From Limobrevibacterium gyesilva (GTDB lineage: Bacteria > Pseudomonadota > Alphaproteobacteria > Acetobacterales > Acetobacteraceae), in NCBI RefSeq assembly GCF_025989185.1, contig NZ_JAPDNT010000005.1:167633-231632 (forward strand): a DNA stretch of 64,000 nt. Direction: 5' to 3'. The position numbers were made by a program, and so were the translations under genes. The notes under the pieces were generated by a model, which saw nothing but the letters and a program-made list of their open reading frames with translations, ran no database searches and was not told the origin of the DNA. This document shows, in pieces, positions 55,077 to 63,998 of the stretch. The stretch's first letter is position 1. Each line of letters begins with the position of its first letter.

Positions 55077-56011
55077 CCCGCGTCTGGCATCCGAGTTTGA
55101 AGAGGCCCCGAGACTTCGTCGGCTATGGTCGCAAGCGCCCGGACCCGTGCTGGCCTGGCAAGGCGCGGGTTGCGGTGAATTTCGCCATCAACTACGAAGA
55201 GGGCTCGGAATACAGCGTCCTAGATGGTAGTGGCCGCACCGAGCTCGGATTGGCCGAGGCGCCCGGCGGACGCGTGCCGGCGGGCCAGCGCGATCTCGCC
55301 TTCGAGACCATGTACGAGTATGGCAGTCGCGTCGGCATCTGGCGACTGTTCGAGCTGTTCCATGAGCGGCAACTACCGGCGACCGTGTTTGGTTGCGCGG
55401 TCGCACTCGAACGCAATCCCGAGGTAGCCGAGGCCGTCACTTCCTCGAATTTCGACGTCTGCTGCCATGGCTGGCGCTGGGAGGAGCATTTTCGCCTAAG
55501 CGAGGAGGAGGAACGCGAGCGGATCGCGCGCGCCGTCGCCTCGATCAAGCGCACGATCGGCAAACGTCCGCTCGGATGGTACTGCCGCTTCGGGCCGAGC
55601 GAGAACACGCGCCGGCTGCTCGTGGAGGAGGGTGGGTTCCTCTACGATTCAGACGCTTACAATGATGAGCTGCCCTATTGGGTCGAAGTTGAGGGCAGGA
55701 ACCATCTCATCGTGCCCTATACGATGGATGCCAATGACGGGAAGTTCGCGGCCCCGTCGGGCTTTTCCGCGCCCGGCGATTTCGAGAGCTACCTGAAGTC
55801 AACGTTCGACCAGCTCTATGAAGAAGGCGCCGAGAGGCCTGGCTTGATGTCGATCGGCCTGCATCCACGCATCACCGGCCGACCGGCGCGCGCCCGCGCC
55901 TTGGCGAATTTTCTCGATCACATCCTGAAACATGACCGCGTCTGGATTTGCGGGCGTCTCGACGTCGCGCAGCATTGGCATGCCCAGCACGCGCCCTCCG
56001 AGGCGGACTGA
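55073..56011 (+). CDS. Polysaccharide deacetylase-fold hydrolase, PuuE/cyclic imidase-like
   Basis: 312 residues of the PuuE group (allantoinase, cyclic imide hydrolase): VAVNFAINYEEGSEYSVLDG, ETMYEYGSRVGIWRLFELFH, LPATVFGCAVALERNPEVAE, FDVCCHGWRWEEHFRLSEEE, LGWYCRFGPSENTRRLLVEE, GGFLYDSDAYNDELPYWV. These enzymes open cyclic amide or imide rings rather than act on sugars. Overlaps the preceding gene by four bases and shares one base with the next, an amidase-fold gene. Substrate could be an imide, hydantoin or allantoin-like ring. Confidence 0.88.
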   Translation: MTRVWHPSLKRPRDFVGYGRKRPDPCWPGKARVAVNFAINYEEGSEYSVLDGSGRTELGLAEAPGGRVPAGQRDLAFETMYEYGSRVGIWRLFELFHERQLPATVFGCAVALERNPEVAEAVTSSNFDVCCHGWRWEEHFRLSEEEERERIARAVASIKRTIGKRPLGWYCRFGPSENTRRLLVEEGGFLYDSDAYNDELPYWVEVEGRNHLIVPYTMDANDGKFAAPSGFSAPGDFESYLKSTFDQLYEEGAERPGLMSIGLHPRITGRPARARALANFLDHILKHDRVWICGRLDVAQHWHAQHAPSEAD

Positions 56012-56721
56012 TGAGCACGAACGGCACGCAACCCTGGGACGCCTATCTGACCGAGGCCGACCGCGCCGTGCTGGCGCGCGGGCGCTTCGCCCGGCGCATG
56101 GGCTTCGGCGCCAAGCCCGCGATCGTGGTCATCGATACGCAGCGTTACATGGTCGGCGAGCGCGGCATCCGCGACGAGCGCTATCCCTCGTCGTGCGGCG
56201 AGATCGGCTGGGTGGCGGTCGACCGAATCGCCGCGATCCTTGATGCCGGACGCGCTGCCGGCGTGCCGATCTTCCTCTCCCGTTTCGCGCTCGATGCCAG
56301 CGGCAACGACATCGGCGTCTACGGCCGCAAGCGCGCTTTCATGAAGGAGCGCGAGGACTGGTGCATCGACGGGACGCCCGGAGCTGAACTGCTGCCGGAA
56401 GTCGGGCCCAAATCCGGCGACATCGTCTTCGTCAAGAAGAAGCCGAGCGGTTTCCATGGCACGCCCCTCCTTGGCTACCTCGTCGAGCGTGGCATCGACA
56501 CGGTTATCGTGCTCGGCGGCGCCACCAGCAACTGCGTCCGCGCCACCGTCTTCGACGCCGCCTCCTATAATTACCGCGCAATCGTACCGGCCGATGGCGT
56601 CTTTGACCGGCTGCCGATTTCCCACGCCATTAGCCTCTTCGACATGGACCGGCAGTTCGCCGACGTTACGGACGCGGCCACGGTCATCGCGGAACTGCAG
56701 AAAAACAGAAAGAGGGGATAA
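56011..56721 (+). CDS. Isochorismatase-family amidohydrolase
   Basis: 236 residues. Cys hydrolase triad: Asp in KPAIVVIDTQRYMVGERG, Lys in DIVFVKKKPSGFHGTPL, Cys in LGGATSNCVRATVFDAASYN. Members with this layout remove a carbamoyl or amide group (N-carbamoylsarcosine amidase, maleamate amidohydrolase, ureidoacrylate hydrolase). Following the ring-opening enzyme, it would release ammonia from the half-amide. ATG overlaps the previous stop. Confidence 0.9.
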   Translation: MSTNGTQPWDAYLTEADRAVLARGRFARRMGFGAKPAIVVIDTQRYMVGERGIRDERYPSSCGEIGWVAVDRIAAILDAGRAAGVPIFLSRFALDASGNDIGVYGRKRAFMKEREDWCIDGTPGAELLPEVGPKSGDIVFVKKKPSGFHGTPLLGYLVERGIDTVIVLGGATSNCVRATVFDAASYNYRAIVPADGVFDRLPISHAISLFDMDRQFADVTDAATVIAELQKNRKRG

Positions 56722-56725
56722 GCCA

Positions 56726-57970
56726 ATGAAGCAGCTCGCCTTGGCGGCGCTCGCGCTCGCTGCATCGACATTCGCCGCCCAAGCGCAGGAGACCTGGCGC
56801 ATCGGCGCACTCTATCCGCTGACGGGTAGCCTCGCACTGCTCGGCAACGAGAATCTCAACGGCGCGCGCATCGCCGTCGACATGATCAACGAGAAGGGCG
56901 GCGTCGTCGGTAAAAAGGTCGAGCTCGTCCAGGGTGACGCCTCGACGCCGGACAAGGCGCAGTCGGAGGCCGAACGCCTGTCCTCGCTCGAAAACCTCCA
57001 GATCATCACCGGCACCTATTCGAGCGGCCTGTCCTATGCCGCGAGCCAGGTGGTCGAGCGACGTGGCGGCCTCTACTGGGAGACCGGCGGTATTGCCGAC
57101 GGTCTGACTAAGCGCGGCTTCAACGGCTATTTCCGAATCGTCTTCACAGCGACGTCGAACGGCCAACTGGCGGCCAATCTCGCGGCGAGCGCCATCGCCC
57201 CCAGGCTTGGCAAGAAACCGGCGGATCTCACCCTTCTCGTCGTGCACGAGGATTCCGATTACGGTACTTCGGTCGCGACCGCGGCCGAGAACAAGGCCAA
57301 GGAACTCGGCTTCAAGGTTGCCGGCCGTCTGCCCTACAAGGCATCGACCACTGATCTCGCCTCGCTCGTCCTGCGCATGCGGGCGAGCGGCGCAGATATC
57401 ATCATCGCCTCGTCCTATGCCAATGACGCGCTCCTGATCCAGCGCCAGATGAAGCAGCTCGGCGTCAATGTCGGCGCCTTCATCGGCACCGGCGGCATCT
57501 ACGGCCTGCCGAGCTTCGGTGAAAGCCTGGGCAACGCCGTCAATGGCATCTTCGACACCGAAGGCTCCGCCGCGATCAACCCGGCCTCGCTCTCGGAGGA
57601 AGCCCGCACGCTGCTCGCCGAGTTCCAGAAGCGCTTCGAGGCCAGCCAGGGCAAGCCGCCGTCTTATGTCGGCACCCAGGGGTTCGTCGGCACCTATATC
57701 CTGCTCGACAAGGTGCTGCGCGAGGCCGGCTCGGCCGATCCCGCCAAGATGAAAGCAGCCGCGCTCGCGCTCGACATCCCCACTGGCGGCACCTCGCTCG
57801 GCTGGGGTGTGAAGTTCGCCGGACCGGGCAACGAGATGCAGGGCCAGAACGAGCGCTCGTTTCCGGTCGCGCAGCAATGGCAGAGCGGCAAGCTCGTGGT
57901 GGTGGCGCCGGAGAACGTCAAGACGGCTGATCCCGTCCTGGTGCCGCTTCCGGCCTGGGACAAGCGCTGA
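56726..57970 (+). CDS. Branched-chain amino acid-type ABC transporter substrate-binding protein
   Basis: 414 residues with signal peptide KQLALAALALAASTFAAQAQ; mature protein has the LivK fold (IGALYPLTGSLALLGNENLN, ARIAVDMINEKGGVVGKKVE, LQIITGTYSSGLSYAASQVV, ASTTDLASLVLRMRASGADI). It captures the operon's substrate in the periplasm. LivK-type proteins bind amino acids, amides, urea and aromatic acids, so a small amide or imide fits. Confidence 0.92.
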   Translation: MKQLALAALALAASTFAAQAQETWRIGALYPLTGSLALLGNENLNGARIAVDMINEKGGVVGKKVELVQGDASTPDKAQSEAERLSSLENLQIITGTYSSGLSYAASQVVERRGGLYWETGGIADGLTKRGFNGYFRIVFTATSNGQLAANLAASAIAPRLGKKPADLTLLVVHEDSDYGTSVATAAENKAKELGFKVAGRLPYKASTTDLASLVLRMRASGADIIIASSYANDALLIQRQMKQLGVNVGAFIGTGGIYGLPSFGESLGNAVNGIFDTEGSAAINPASLSEEARTLLAEFQKRFEASQGKPPSYVGTQGFVGTYILLDKVLREAGSADPAKMKAAALALDIPTGGTSLGWGVKFAGPGNEMQGQNERSFPVAQQWQSGKLVVVAPENVKTADPVLVPLPAWDKR

Positions 57971-58038
57971 CGCGGCCGCGGTGGCTGATTGAACCCGCCC
58001 ACATCCAGCTTTTCACTTTTCGAATCGATCACGTTCAT

Positions 58039-58065
58039 GATTTTGGATCGACCGGATCCAAAATC
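58039..58065 (+). terminator. Strong hairpin between binding-protein and permease genes
   Basis: GATTTTGGATC, 5-nt loop, GATCCAAAATC: a perfect 11-bp stem. It may stabilise or attenuate the transcript so that more binding protein is made than permease, as is common in such operons; no T-tract, so termination would be partial. Confidence 0.5.
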
Positions 58066-58090
58066 ATCGTGACCCAGGCCCGGAAACGAG

Positions 58091-58978
58091 ATGCTCGACA
58101 TCCTTCCTCAGTTGCTGGTCTCAGGTCTGCTGATCGGCGGCGTCTACGGATTGCTGTCGATCGGCTTGACCCTGATCTTCGGCATGCTGCGCATCGTCAA
58201 TTTCGCACAGGGCGAGTTCATCATGTTCGCCATGTTCGGCGCCTTCTGGCTGCATGCGCTCTGGGGGATCGACCCCTATCTGTCGATCTTCATCATCACG
58301 CCGGTCGTATTCGGGCTCGGGCAGCTGATCGAACGGGTGGTAATCAAGCCGATCCTGCACGCGCCGCACGCGATGCAGATTTTCGCCACTTTCGGCCTCT
58401 CGGTCGTCCTGCAGAACCTCGCACTGACCTTCTGGGGGCCGGATTATCGCTCGGTCCAGACCTCCTACACCTCGCAATCCTTCATCGTCGGTAATGTCGC
58501 GATCTCGGCGACCTCGCTCTACGCCTTCCTCGTCGCGTTCCTGATGGCGGGTGCGCTGATGGCCTTCCTGCAATTCTCCCGCGATGGCAAAGCGCTGCGC
58601 GCCATGGTGCAGAACCGCTATGCCGCTTCGCTGATGGGCGTGAACACTGACCGGCTGAATCGGCTCGCCTTCGGCGCCGGTGTCGCCTACGCCGCGGTTG
58701 CCGGCTGCATCCTGACGCCGATCTACTACACTTACCCAACCGCCGGCGTTGACCTGATCATCACCGCCTTTGTCGTTGTCGTCCTCGGCGGACTCGGTAG
58801 CGTTGCCGGCGCCATGGTCGGCGGGCTGATCATCGGCGTCACCCAGACACTCACCGGCTTCTTCATCTCGGTCGAACTCAAAGATGTCATCGCGCTCGTG
58901 CTGTTCATCCTGATCCTGCTCATCCGCCCGCAAGGGCTGTTGGGCCGCGCCGGCATGGAAGAGGTCGGCACCAAATGA
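58091..58978 (+). CDS. Branched-chain amino acid-type ABC permease (LivH)
   Basis: 295 residues with about eight membrane segments: LLIGGVYGLLSIGLTLIFGM, RIVNFAQGEFIMFAMFGAFW, MVQNRYAASLMGVNTDRLNR and VVVLGGLGSVAGAMVGGLII are LivH signatures. Its stop overlaps the livM-type start. Confidence 0.93.
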   Translation: MLDILPQLLVSGLLIGGVYGLLSIGLTLIFGMLRIVNFAQGEFIMFAMFGAFWLHALWGIDPYLSIFIITPVVFGLGQLIERVVIKPILHAPHAMQIFATFGLSVVLQNLALTFWGPDYRSVQTSYTSQSFIVGNVAISATSLYAFLVAFLMAGALMAFLQFSRDGKALRAMVQNRYAASLMGVNTDRLNRLAFGAGVAYAAVAGCILTPIYYTYPTAGVDLIITAFVVVVLGGLGSVAGAMVGGLIIGVTQTLTGFFISVELKDVIALVLFILILLIRPQGLLGRAGMEEVGTK

Positions 58979-59856
58979 GCGCGCTTTTCAACGACTATTA
59001 TCTCAACATCGCCGTGATGACCTGCTTGTGGGCGGCTCTGTCGGGCGCCTGGAACCTGATGGCAGGCTATGGTGGGCTGGTCTCGCTCGGCCAATCAGCC
59101 TTCTTCGGCATTGGCGCCTACATCACCGCGATCGTCTACACGAAGTATGGACTCTCGCCCTGGCTCGGTCTAATCGCCGGTATCTTTGTAACGACGGGAC
59201 TTGCCGTAGTGATCAGCTGGCCCTGTTTCCGCTTGCGTGGCGCCTTCTTTTCGCTCGCGACGCTGGTCTTCCCGATCGCGATGGAGATCGTCGCTAATAA
59301 CTGGAGCGACTTCACGCGCGGGCCGAGCGGCATCGCCATCCCGTTTCGGCCCGGCCTCGACACCTTCATCTTCAGCTCGCGCTGGGCCTATCTCATCGCC
59401 GCATTCGTGCTGATGATGATGGTCTATGGCATCACGCGGTGGATGCATCGCGGCAAGCTCGGGCTATACCTGATCGCGGTTCGCGACGACGAGGCGACGG
59501 CCGCGAGCGCCGGCATCAACACGGTCAAGGTGAAGCTGGTCGTCACCATGATCAGCGCTGCGCTGACCGCGGTCGGCGGCTTCTTCTATGCCCAGTACAT
59601 CCTGTTCCTCGACCCGCCGAGTGTGTTCTCGATCGACATCTCGGTGCAGATCGCGCTGCTCAGCATCATCGGCGGGCTTGGGACACCGCTTGGGCCGATC
59701 GTCGGCTCGCTGGTGATGACGCCACTAGACGGCGTGCTGAGCCAGTTCTTCGGCGGCGGGCCGCGGCTTTTGATCTATGGTGTCGCGCTGCTGGCGGCGG
59801 TGCTGCTCGCGCCGAAGGGCATCGTCGGCACGATGAAGGCATGGCGGCGCTCATGA
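58975..59856 (+). CDS. Branched-chain amino acid-type ABC permease (LivM)
   Basis: 293 residues: SGAWNLMAGYGGLVSLGQSA, FFGIGAYITAIVYTKYGLSP, AVRDDEATAASAGINTVKVK and LLSIIGGLGTPLGPIVGSLV are LivM motifs. ATGA overlaps on both sides show tight translational coupling with livH and livG types. Confidence 0.93.
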   Translation: MSALFNDYYLNIAVMTCLWAALSGAWNLMAGYGGLVSLGQSAFFGIGAYITAIVYTKYGLSPWLGLIAGIFVTTGLAVVISWPCFRLRGAFFSLATLVFPIAMEIVANNWSDFTRGPSGIAIPFRPGLDTFIFSSRWAYLIAAFVLMMMVYGITRWMHRGKLGLYLIAVRDDEATAASAGINTVKVKLVVTMISAALTAVGGFFYAQYILFLDPPSVFSIDISVQIALLSIIGGLGTPLGPIVGSLVMTPLDGVLSQFFGGGPRLLIYGVALLAAVLLAPKGIVGTMKAWRRS

Positions 59857-60602
59857 CAGGCACTCCCACTCAAGCCGCCGCCGGCAAGGAGTTGATGCGC
59901 GCGAGCGGGCTTGTGCGCCGCTTCGGCGGACTGGTCGCCGTCAACGAGGTCTCGCTCAGCGTGGCGACTTCCGAGATCGTCGGGTTGATCGGCCCGAACG
60001 GCGCCGGCAAGACCTCGCTGTTCAATATACTGAGCGGCCAGCTCAAGCCTGACTCCGGCAGCGTCAGCTTCTCCGGCAAGGATATCACCGGCGCCTCGGT
60101 CACGATCTGCGCGCGGGCCGGCATCGGCCGCACCTTCCAGATCGTCAAGCCGCTGACCAGCCTGACCGTGCATGAAAATGTCATGGTCGGCGCGCTGCTG
60201 CACCATCCGCTCGCTGCGGCGCGTGACAAGGCGGCCGAGATCGTGCGCCGGGTCGGCATGGGGCCACTACTGGAGCGGCCGGCCGGCAGCCTGACGCTGG
60301 AATCGCGCAAGCGACTCGAACTCGCCCGCGCCTTGTCGATCGAGCCCAAGATCCTGCTGCTCGACGAGATCCTCGCCGGTCTTAACGCCTCCGAGATCAA
60401 CGAGAGCATCCATCTGATCAGGAGCTTCGCGCATGAGGACGGGCTCGCTGTGATCATGATCGAGCACAACCTCCATGCCGTGATGTCGCTCGCCGACAAG
60501 GTCGTGGTGCTCGATTACGGGCGCAAGATCGCCGAGGGCAAGCCGGAGGCGGTCGTGCGCGATCCCGCGGTGGTGGCCGCCTATCTCGGGAGCGACGACT
60601 GA
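59853..60602 (+). CDS. Branched-chain amino acid-type ABC ATPase (LivG)
   Basis: 249 residues. Walker A GPNGAGKTSLFN, GRTFQIVKPLTSLTVHENVM, signature region LTLESRKRLELARALSIEPK (LTLE in place of LSGG, normal for LivG), Walker B ILLLDEILAGLN, and IEHNLHAVMSLADKVVVLDY. Works with the LivF-type ATPase encoded next. Confidence 0.92.
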   Translation: MTGTPTQAAAGKELMRASGLVRRFGGLVAVNEVSLSVATSEIVGLIGPNGAGKTSLFNILSGQLKPDSGSVSFSGKDITGASVTICARAGIGRTFQIVKPLTSLTVHENVMVGALLHHPLAAARDKAAEIVRRVGMGPLLERPAGSLTLESRKRLELARALSIEPKILLLDEILAGLNASEINESIHLIRSFAHEDGLAVIMIEHNLHAVMSLADKVVVLDYGRKIAEGKPEAVVRDPAVVAAYLGSDD

Positions 60603-61312
60603 TGGCTCTCGACATTGTCGATCTCGTCGCCGGCTATGGCGACATCACCGTGCTGCGGGGCATCAACTTGTCGGTGCCCGCCCAGGGCGTGGTTACCCTG
60701 TTGGGAGCCAATGGTGCCGGCAAGACCACGACGCTGAATGCGATCTCCGGCCTGCAAGCGAGTGTGAGCAGCGGCGCGATCCGGCTGGAGGGCACGGACC
60801 TCACGCGGATGCCAGCGCATGAGCGGGTCGAAGCAGGGATCGCCCATGTCCCGCAGGGGCGGCAGCTCTTCCCGTTCATGAGCGTGCGCGAGAATCTCGA
60901 ACTCGGAAGCTATGCGCCGCGTGCCCGAGGCCATGATAAGGATGTGCTCGACCGGGTCTTTAGCATCTTCCCGCGCCTCAAGGAGCGGCTCCGCCAGCAG
61001 GCCGGCTCTCTCTCAGGCGGCGAGCAGCAGATGTGCACGATCGCCCGTGGCCTGATGTCAAAGCCGCGCTACCTGCTGCTCGACGAGCCCTCGCTCGGTC
61101 TCGCGCCGATCGTGGTCAAACAAGTCATGTCGGTCATCCGCCAGATCGCGGGACAAGGGATCGGCGTTCTTCTCGTCGAGCAGAACGTGGCCCTCGCGCT
61201 CAAGCAGGCGCAATACGCCTATGTGCTCGAGCATTCCGAGATTACGATCGCGGGGCCAGCCACCGAACTCCAGAATGATGACCGGGTCAGGAAGGCCTAT
61301 CTCGGCCTCTGA
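60602..61312 (+). CDS. Branched-chain amino acid-type ABC ATPase (LivF)
   Basis: 236 residues. Walker A GANGAGKTTTLNAISGL, HVPQGRQLFPFMSVRENLEL, signature LSGGEQQMCTIARGLMSKPR, Walker B LLLDEPSLGLAPI, VEQNVALALKQAQYAYVLEH. ATG shares a base with the livG-type stop. Last transporter gene. Confidence 0.93.
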   Translation: MALDIVDLVAGYGDITVLRGINLSVPAQGVVTLLGANGAGKTTTLNAISGLQASVSSGAIRLEGTDLTRMPAHERVEAGIAHVPQGRQLFPFMSVRENLELGSYAPRARGHDKDVLDRVFSIFPRLKERLRQQAGSLSGGEQQMCTIARGLMSKPRYLLLDEPSLGLAPIVVKQVMSVIRQIAGQGIGVLLVEQNVALALKQAQYAYVLEHSEITIAGPATELQNDDRVRKAYLGL

Positions 61313-61357
61313 CACTCGCCGCCGATCATCGACACCAGCTTTCGAAAGGAGAGTGCC

Positions 61358-62116
61358 ATGAACCTCCAGCTTGCTGGCAAGGTCGCGCTCGTCACCGGCG
61401 CCAGCGTCGGCCTCGGCCGCGCCATCGCGCAAATGCTTGCCGAGGAAGGCTGCCGCTTGGCGATCGTTGCCCGTCGCGAGGAGCGTCTGCAGAAAGCCGC
61501 CGACGAGATTGCGGCTCTGGGTCATGCACGGCCGCTGGTGGTCGCCGCCGACATCACTGAGCGCGATGCGGCCGAGCTGATCAAAGGCAAGGTGCTTGCC
61601 ACCTTCGGCCGACTCGACATCCTCGTCAACAATGCCGGCGGCTCGCGACCTTTCGACGGGCTCGGTACGCGCGAACAATGGGACGAGGCGATGGCACTGA
61701 ACTTCCATGCCGGGCGCGAACTCGCCCATGCCTTCGTGCCGGTTATGCAGGCGCAGAAATTCGGCCGCATCATCAACCTGACCGGCGGCGACGAACCGTT
61801 GGCCATCAATGGCGGCATCCCACCGAACGGTGCGACGCATATTTGGGCGAAGTCGCTCTCGCGCGTCGTCGGTAAGGACGGCATCACAGTGAACTCGATC
61901 CCGCCCGGCCGGCTGCATTCCGAGCAGATCGACGAGAAGCTGCTTCCGACAGAGGAGGCCCAGCGCAAATGGGTCGCGGAGAATTGCCCCGCCGGCTATA
62001 TCGGTGAGCCGGAAGACTTGGCCGTGCTCGTCGCCTTTCTGGCCTCGCCGCGTGCGCGCTACATCACGGGCCAGGTGATCCATGTCGATGGCGGTGCGCG
62101 GCGCTTCTCACATTAA
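61358..62116 (+). CDS. SDR family oxidoreductase, atypical active site
   Basis: 252 residues. Cofactor motif ALVTGASVGLGRAIAQMLAE and DILVNNAGGSRPFDG are normal, and VIHVDGGARR closes the fold. The catalytic Tyr-x-x-x-Lys is not present: the aligned segment reads ATHIWAKSLSR, with His where Tyr belongs, and the Ser position reads NLTGGDEP. Either it uses another acid/base or it is not a typical dehydrogenase. AAAGGAG precedes the ATG. Probably the last gene of the operon. Confidence 0.85.
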   Translation: MNLQLAGKVALVTGASVGLGRAIAQMLAEEGCRLAIVARREERLQKAADEIAALGHARPLVVAADITERDAAELIKGKVLATFGRLDILVNNAGGSRPFDGLGTREQWDEAMALNFHAGRELAHAFVPVMQAQKFGRIINLTGGDEPLAINGGIPPNGATHIWAKSLSRVVGKDGITVNSIPPGRLHSEQIDEKLLPTEEAQRKWVAENCPAGYIGEPEDLAVLVAFLASPRARYITGQVIHVDGGARRFSH

Positions 62117-62216
62117 ATACCCAACGAGGTGCACAGATGGACAAGCGAAATTCGTCACCTGTCATAGCGTGAGAGCGTGTCGTATATTCGCTCTTGTCGG
62201 AATATCTTCGATTCAC

Positions 62217-63825
62217 GTAGGCGTCAGCGGCTCGCCATCCTTGACGTCAGCGGCTGGCGTATTCAGGCCGTTTTGAGTTCGAGGGCTTCTTTACAGTTCC
62301 AGGGCAACAACTCGCCAAGTTTGGAAGTGAGATGCCCACTTGCAAGCCGGTCGATCACGTAGGTCCGATAAGCTTCTGGATCCACGGCGTTCAGCTTTGC
62401 GGTTTCGATCAGGGTGTAGAGGATGGCGGCCCGATCGCCGCCCTGGTCGGATCCAATGAACAGGAAGTTCTTGCGGGTGACGGCAATACCGCGCAGCAGC
62501 CGCTCGGCGACATTGTTGTCGATGGCCAGGCGGCCATCATCGGCGTAGCGGGTCAGTGCTTCCCATCTGCCGAGGGCGTATTGCAGCACCTTGCCCAGCA
62601 CGGTCTTGCCCGAGGCACGTCGGCGCTGGGCCTCCATCCAGCTCTTCAGGGCGATCAACAGAGGCTTGCTGCGCGCCTGCCTCTCGGCGTGGCGGTGGGC
62701 GGCGGACTTGCCGGTGATCTCGGCCTCGATGGCGTAGAGCGCCTGGATGCGCCGCAAAGCCTCCTCGGCGATCGGCGAGCCGGTCGCCTCGTGCACGTCG
62801 AACAGCTTGCGCCGGGCGTGGGCCCAATACGCGGCGTGCCGGATGCGTGCGGGTTTACCCGGCTGCGGTCGATACAGCGCGTCGTAGCCCGTGAACGCGT
62901 CGGCGTGCATGACCCCGCTGAACCCGGCCAGGTGATCGCGTGGACGCTCGCCACGGCGGTCGGCCGAGTAGCGGGAGAACGCCGCCGGTGGATCCGGTCC
63001 GGCGGGTGGGCGCAAATCCACGGCATAGATCCGGAACCGCGACAGCCGGGTTTTGCCGGTGCCGGGCGCCAGGGTGCGGATGGGCGTGTCGTCGGTGTGC
63101 AGCACCGGCTGCGCCATCACATAGGCGCCGATCAGCCGGGCCACAGGTGCCAGCCACCACGCAGCGCGGCCGATCCAATCGGCCAGGGTCGCGCGGTCGA
63201 TCTCGACGCCCTCCCGCGCCAGGATGACCGATTGGCGGAACAGCGGCAGGCCGTGGCAGTACTTCGCCACCGCCACATGCGCGATCAGTCTCGGCCCCGG
63301 GCGACCGCGTTCGTTAGGCAAGTCAGGCGCGGGCGCCTGGAAAACCCGCTCGCATTGGCGGCAGGCATAACGGGGGCGAATATGGCGGATCACCTTGAGC
63401 CGGGCGGGTATCTTCTCCAGCACCTCGGTCACGTCCTCGCCGAGGCTGGCGAGTTGGCTCCGATCGCCGCAGTCACACACCATCTTCGGCTCGTGCATCA
63501 CGGTCTCGCGTGGCAGATGCTCCGGCAGCGGCTTGCGCACCGGCTTGGAGCGCTGCCTGGGAGGTTCCGCCGCGGCTGGATCCGCGATCGCGGCCCGGCG
63601 CTCGGCCTCGTTCTCCTCCAGGTCCTCGAGCCGCAGCTCAAGCTGGGCGATGTCGGCGTCGAGGCGCTCGGAGGATTGGCTATATTGCTGGCGGCGCAGG
63701 GCCGCCAACTGCACCCGAAGATGTTCGATCTCCAGAGCCGCCGTGCCGAGCTGGGCTCGCGTCGCGGCCAACTCCAGCCGCAATGCGGCGATCTCGTCCT
63801 CGGGCGTGCGGTATGCCAGATCCAC
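62217..63825 (-). mobile_element. IS66 family element (tnpC side)
   Basis: tnpC plus a presumed terminal repeat beginning GTAGGCGTCAGCGG near 62217. The tnpA and tnpB genes expected upstream of tnpC are missing: 15 bp before the tnpC start lies the stop of a different transposase gene. So it is truncated or a tnpC-only variant. Ends approximate. Confidence 0.65.
62263..63825 (-). CDS. IS66 family transposase TnpC
   Basis: 520 residues. N-terminal leucine-zipper-like coiled coil (LRLELAATRAQLGTAALEIE...LRRQQYSQSSERL), zinc-finger region (MVCDCGDRS, RYACRQCERVF), then the DDE domain with VLHTDDTPIRTLAPGTGKTR, GVMHADAFTGYDALYRP and NNVAERLLRGIAVTRKNFLF. Full length. Confidence 0.92.
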   Translation of the reverse strand: MDLAYRTPEDEIAALRLELAATRAQLGTAALEIEHLRVQLAALRRQQYSQSSERLDADIAQLELRLEDLEENEAERRAAIADPAAAEPPRQRSKPVRKPLPEHLPRETVMHEPKMVCDCGDRSQLASLGEDVTEVLEKIPARLKVIRHIRPRYACRQCERVFQAPAPDLPNERGRPGPRLIAHVAVAKYCHGLPLFRQSVILAREGVEIDRATLADWIGRAAWWLAPVARLIGAYVMAQPVLHTDDTPIRTLAPGTGKTRLSRFRIYAVDLRPPAGPDPPAAFSRYSADRRGERPRDHLAGFSGVMHADAFTGYDALYRPQPGKPARIRHAAYWAHARRKLFDVHEATGSPIAEEALRRIQALYAIEAEITGKSAAHRHAERQARSKPLLIALKSWMEAQRRRASGKTVLGKVLQYALGRWEALTRYADDGRLAIDNNVAERLLRGIAVTRKNFLFIGSDQGGDRAAILYTLIETAKLNAVDPEAYRTYVIDRLASGHLTSKLGELLPWNCKEALELKTA

Positions 63826-63839
63826 GCGGCATTCTAGTA

Positions 63840-63998
63840 CTACAGTTGCGTTTTATGGGCTTGGTAGTGGGCCTCAGCCGCACCGAACTGATGGCGTTGT
63901 CGCCAGGCGGACCACGCCAGGACGAACGGCGAGCGCAGGGCCGATCGTAACAACAGCTTTGCAATCAGACCTCGGATTTCTGGGACGCTGGGCAAGCC
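63840..63998 (-). pseudogene. C-terminal end of another transposase gene, 5' end outside window
   Basis: On the minus strand the frame reads GLPSVPEIRGLIAKLLLRSA, FVLAWSAWRQRHQFGAAEAH, YQAHKTQL and a TAG. This resembles the C-terminus of IS701/IS4-like DDE transposases. It continues past the window edge, so completeness cannot be judged; I mark it as a fragment because an IS66 gene lies immediately after its stop. Confidence 0.45.
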
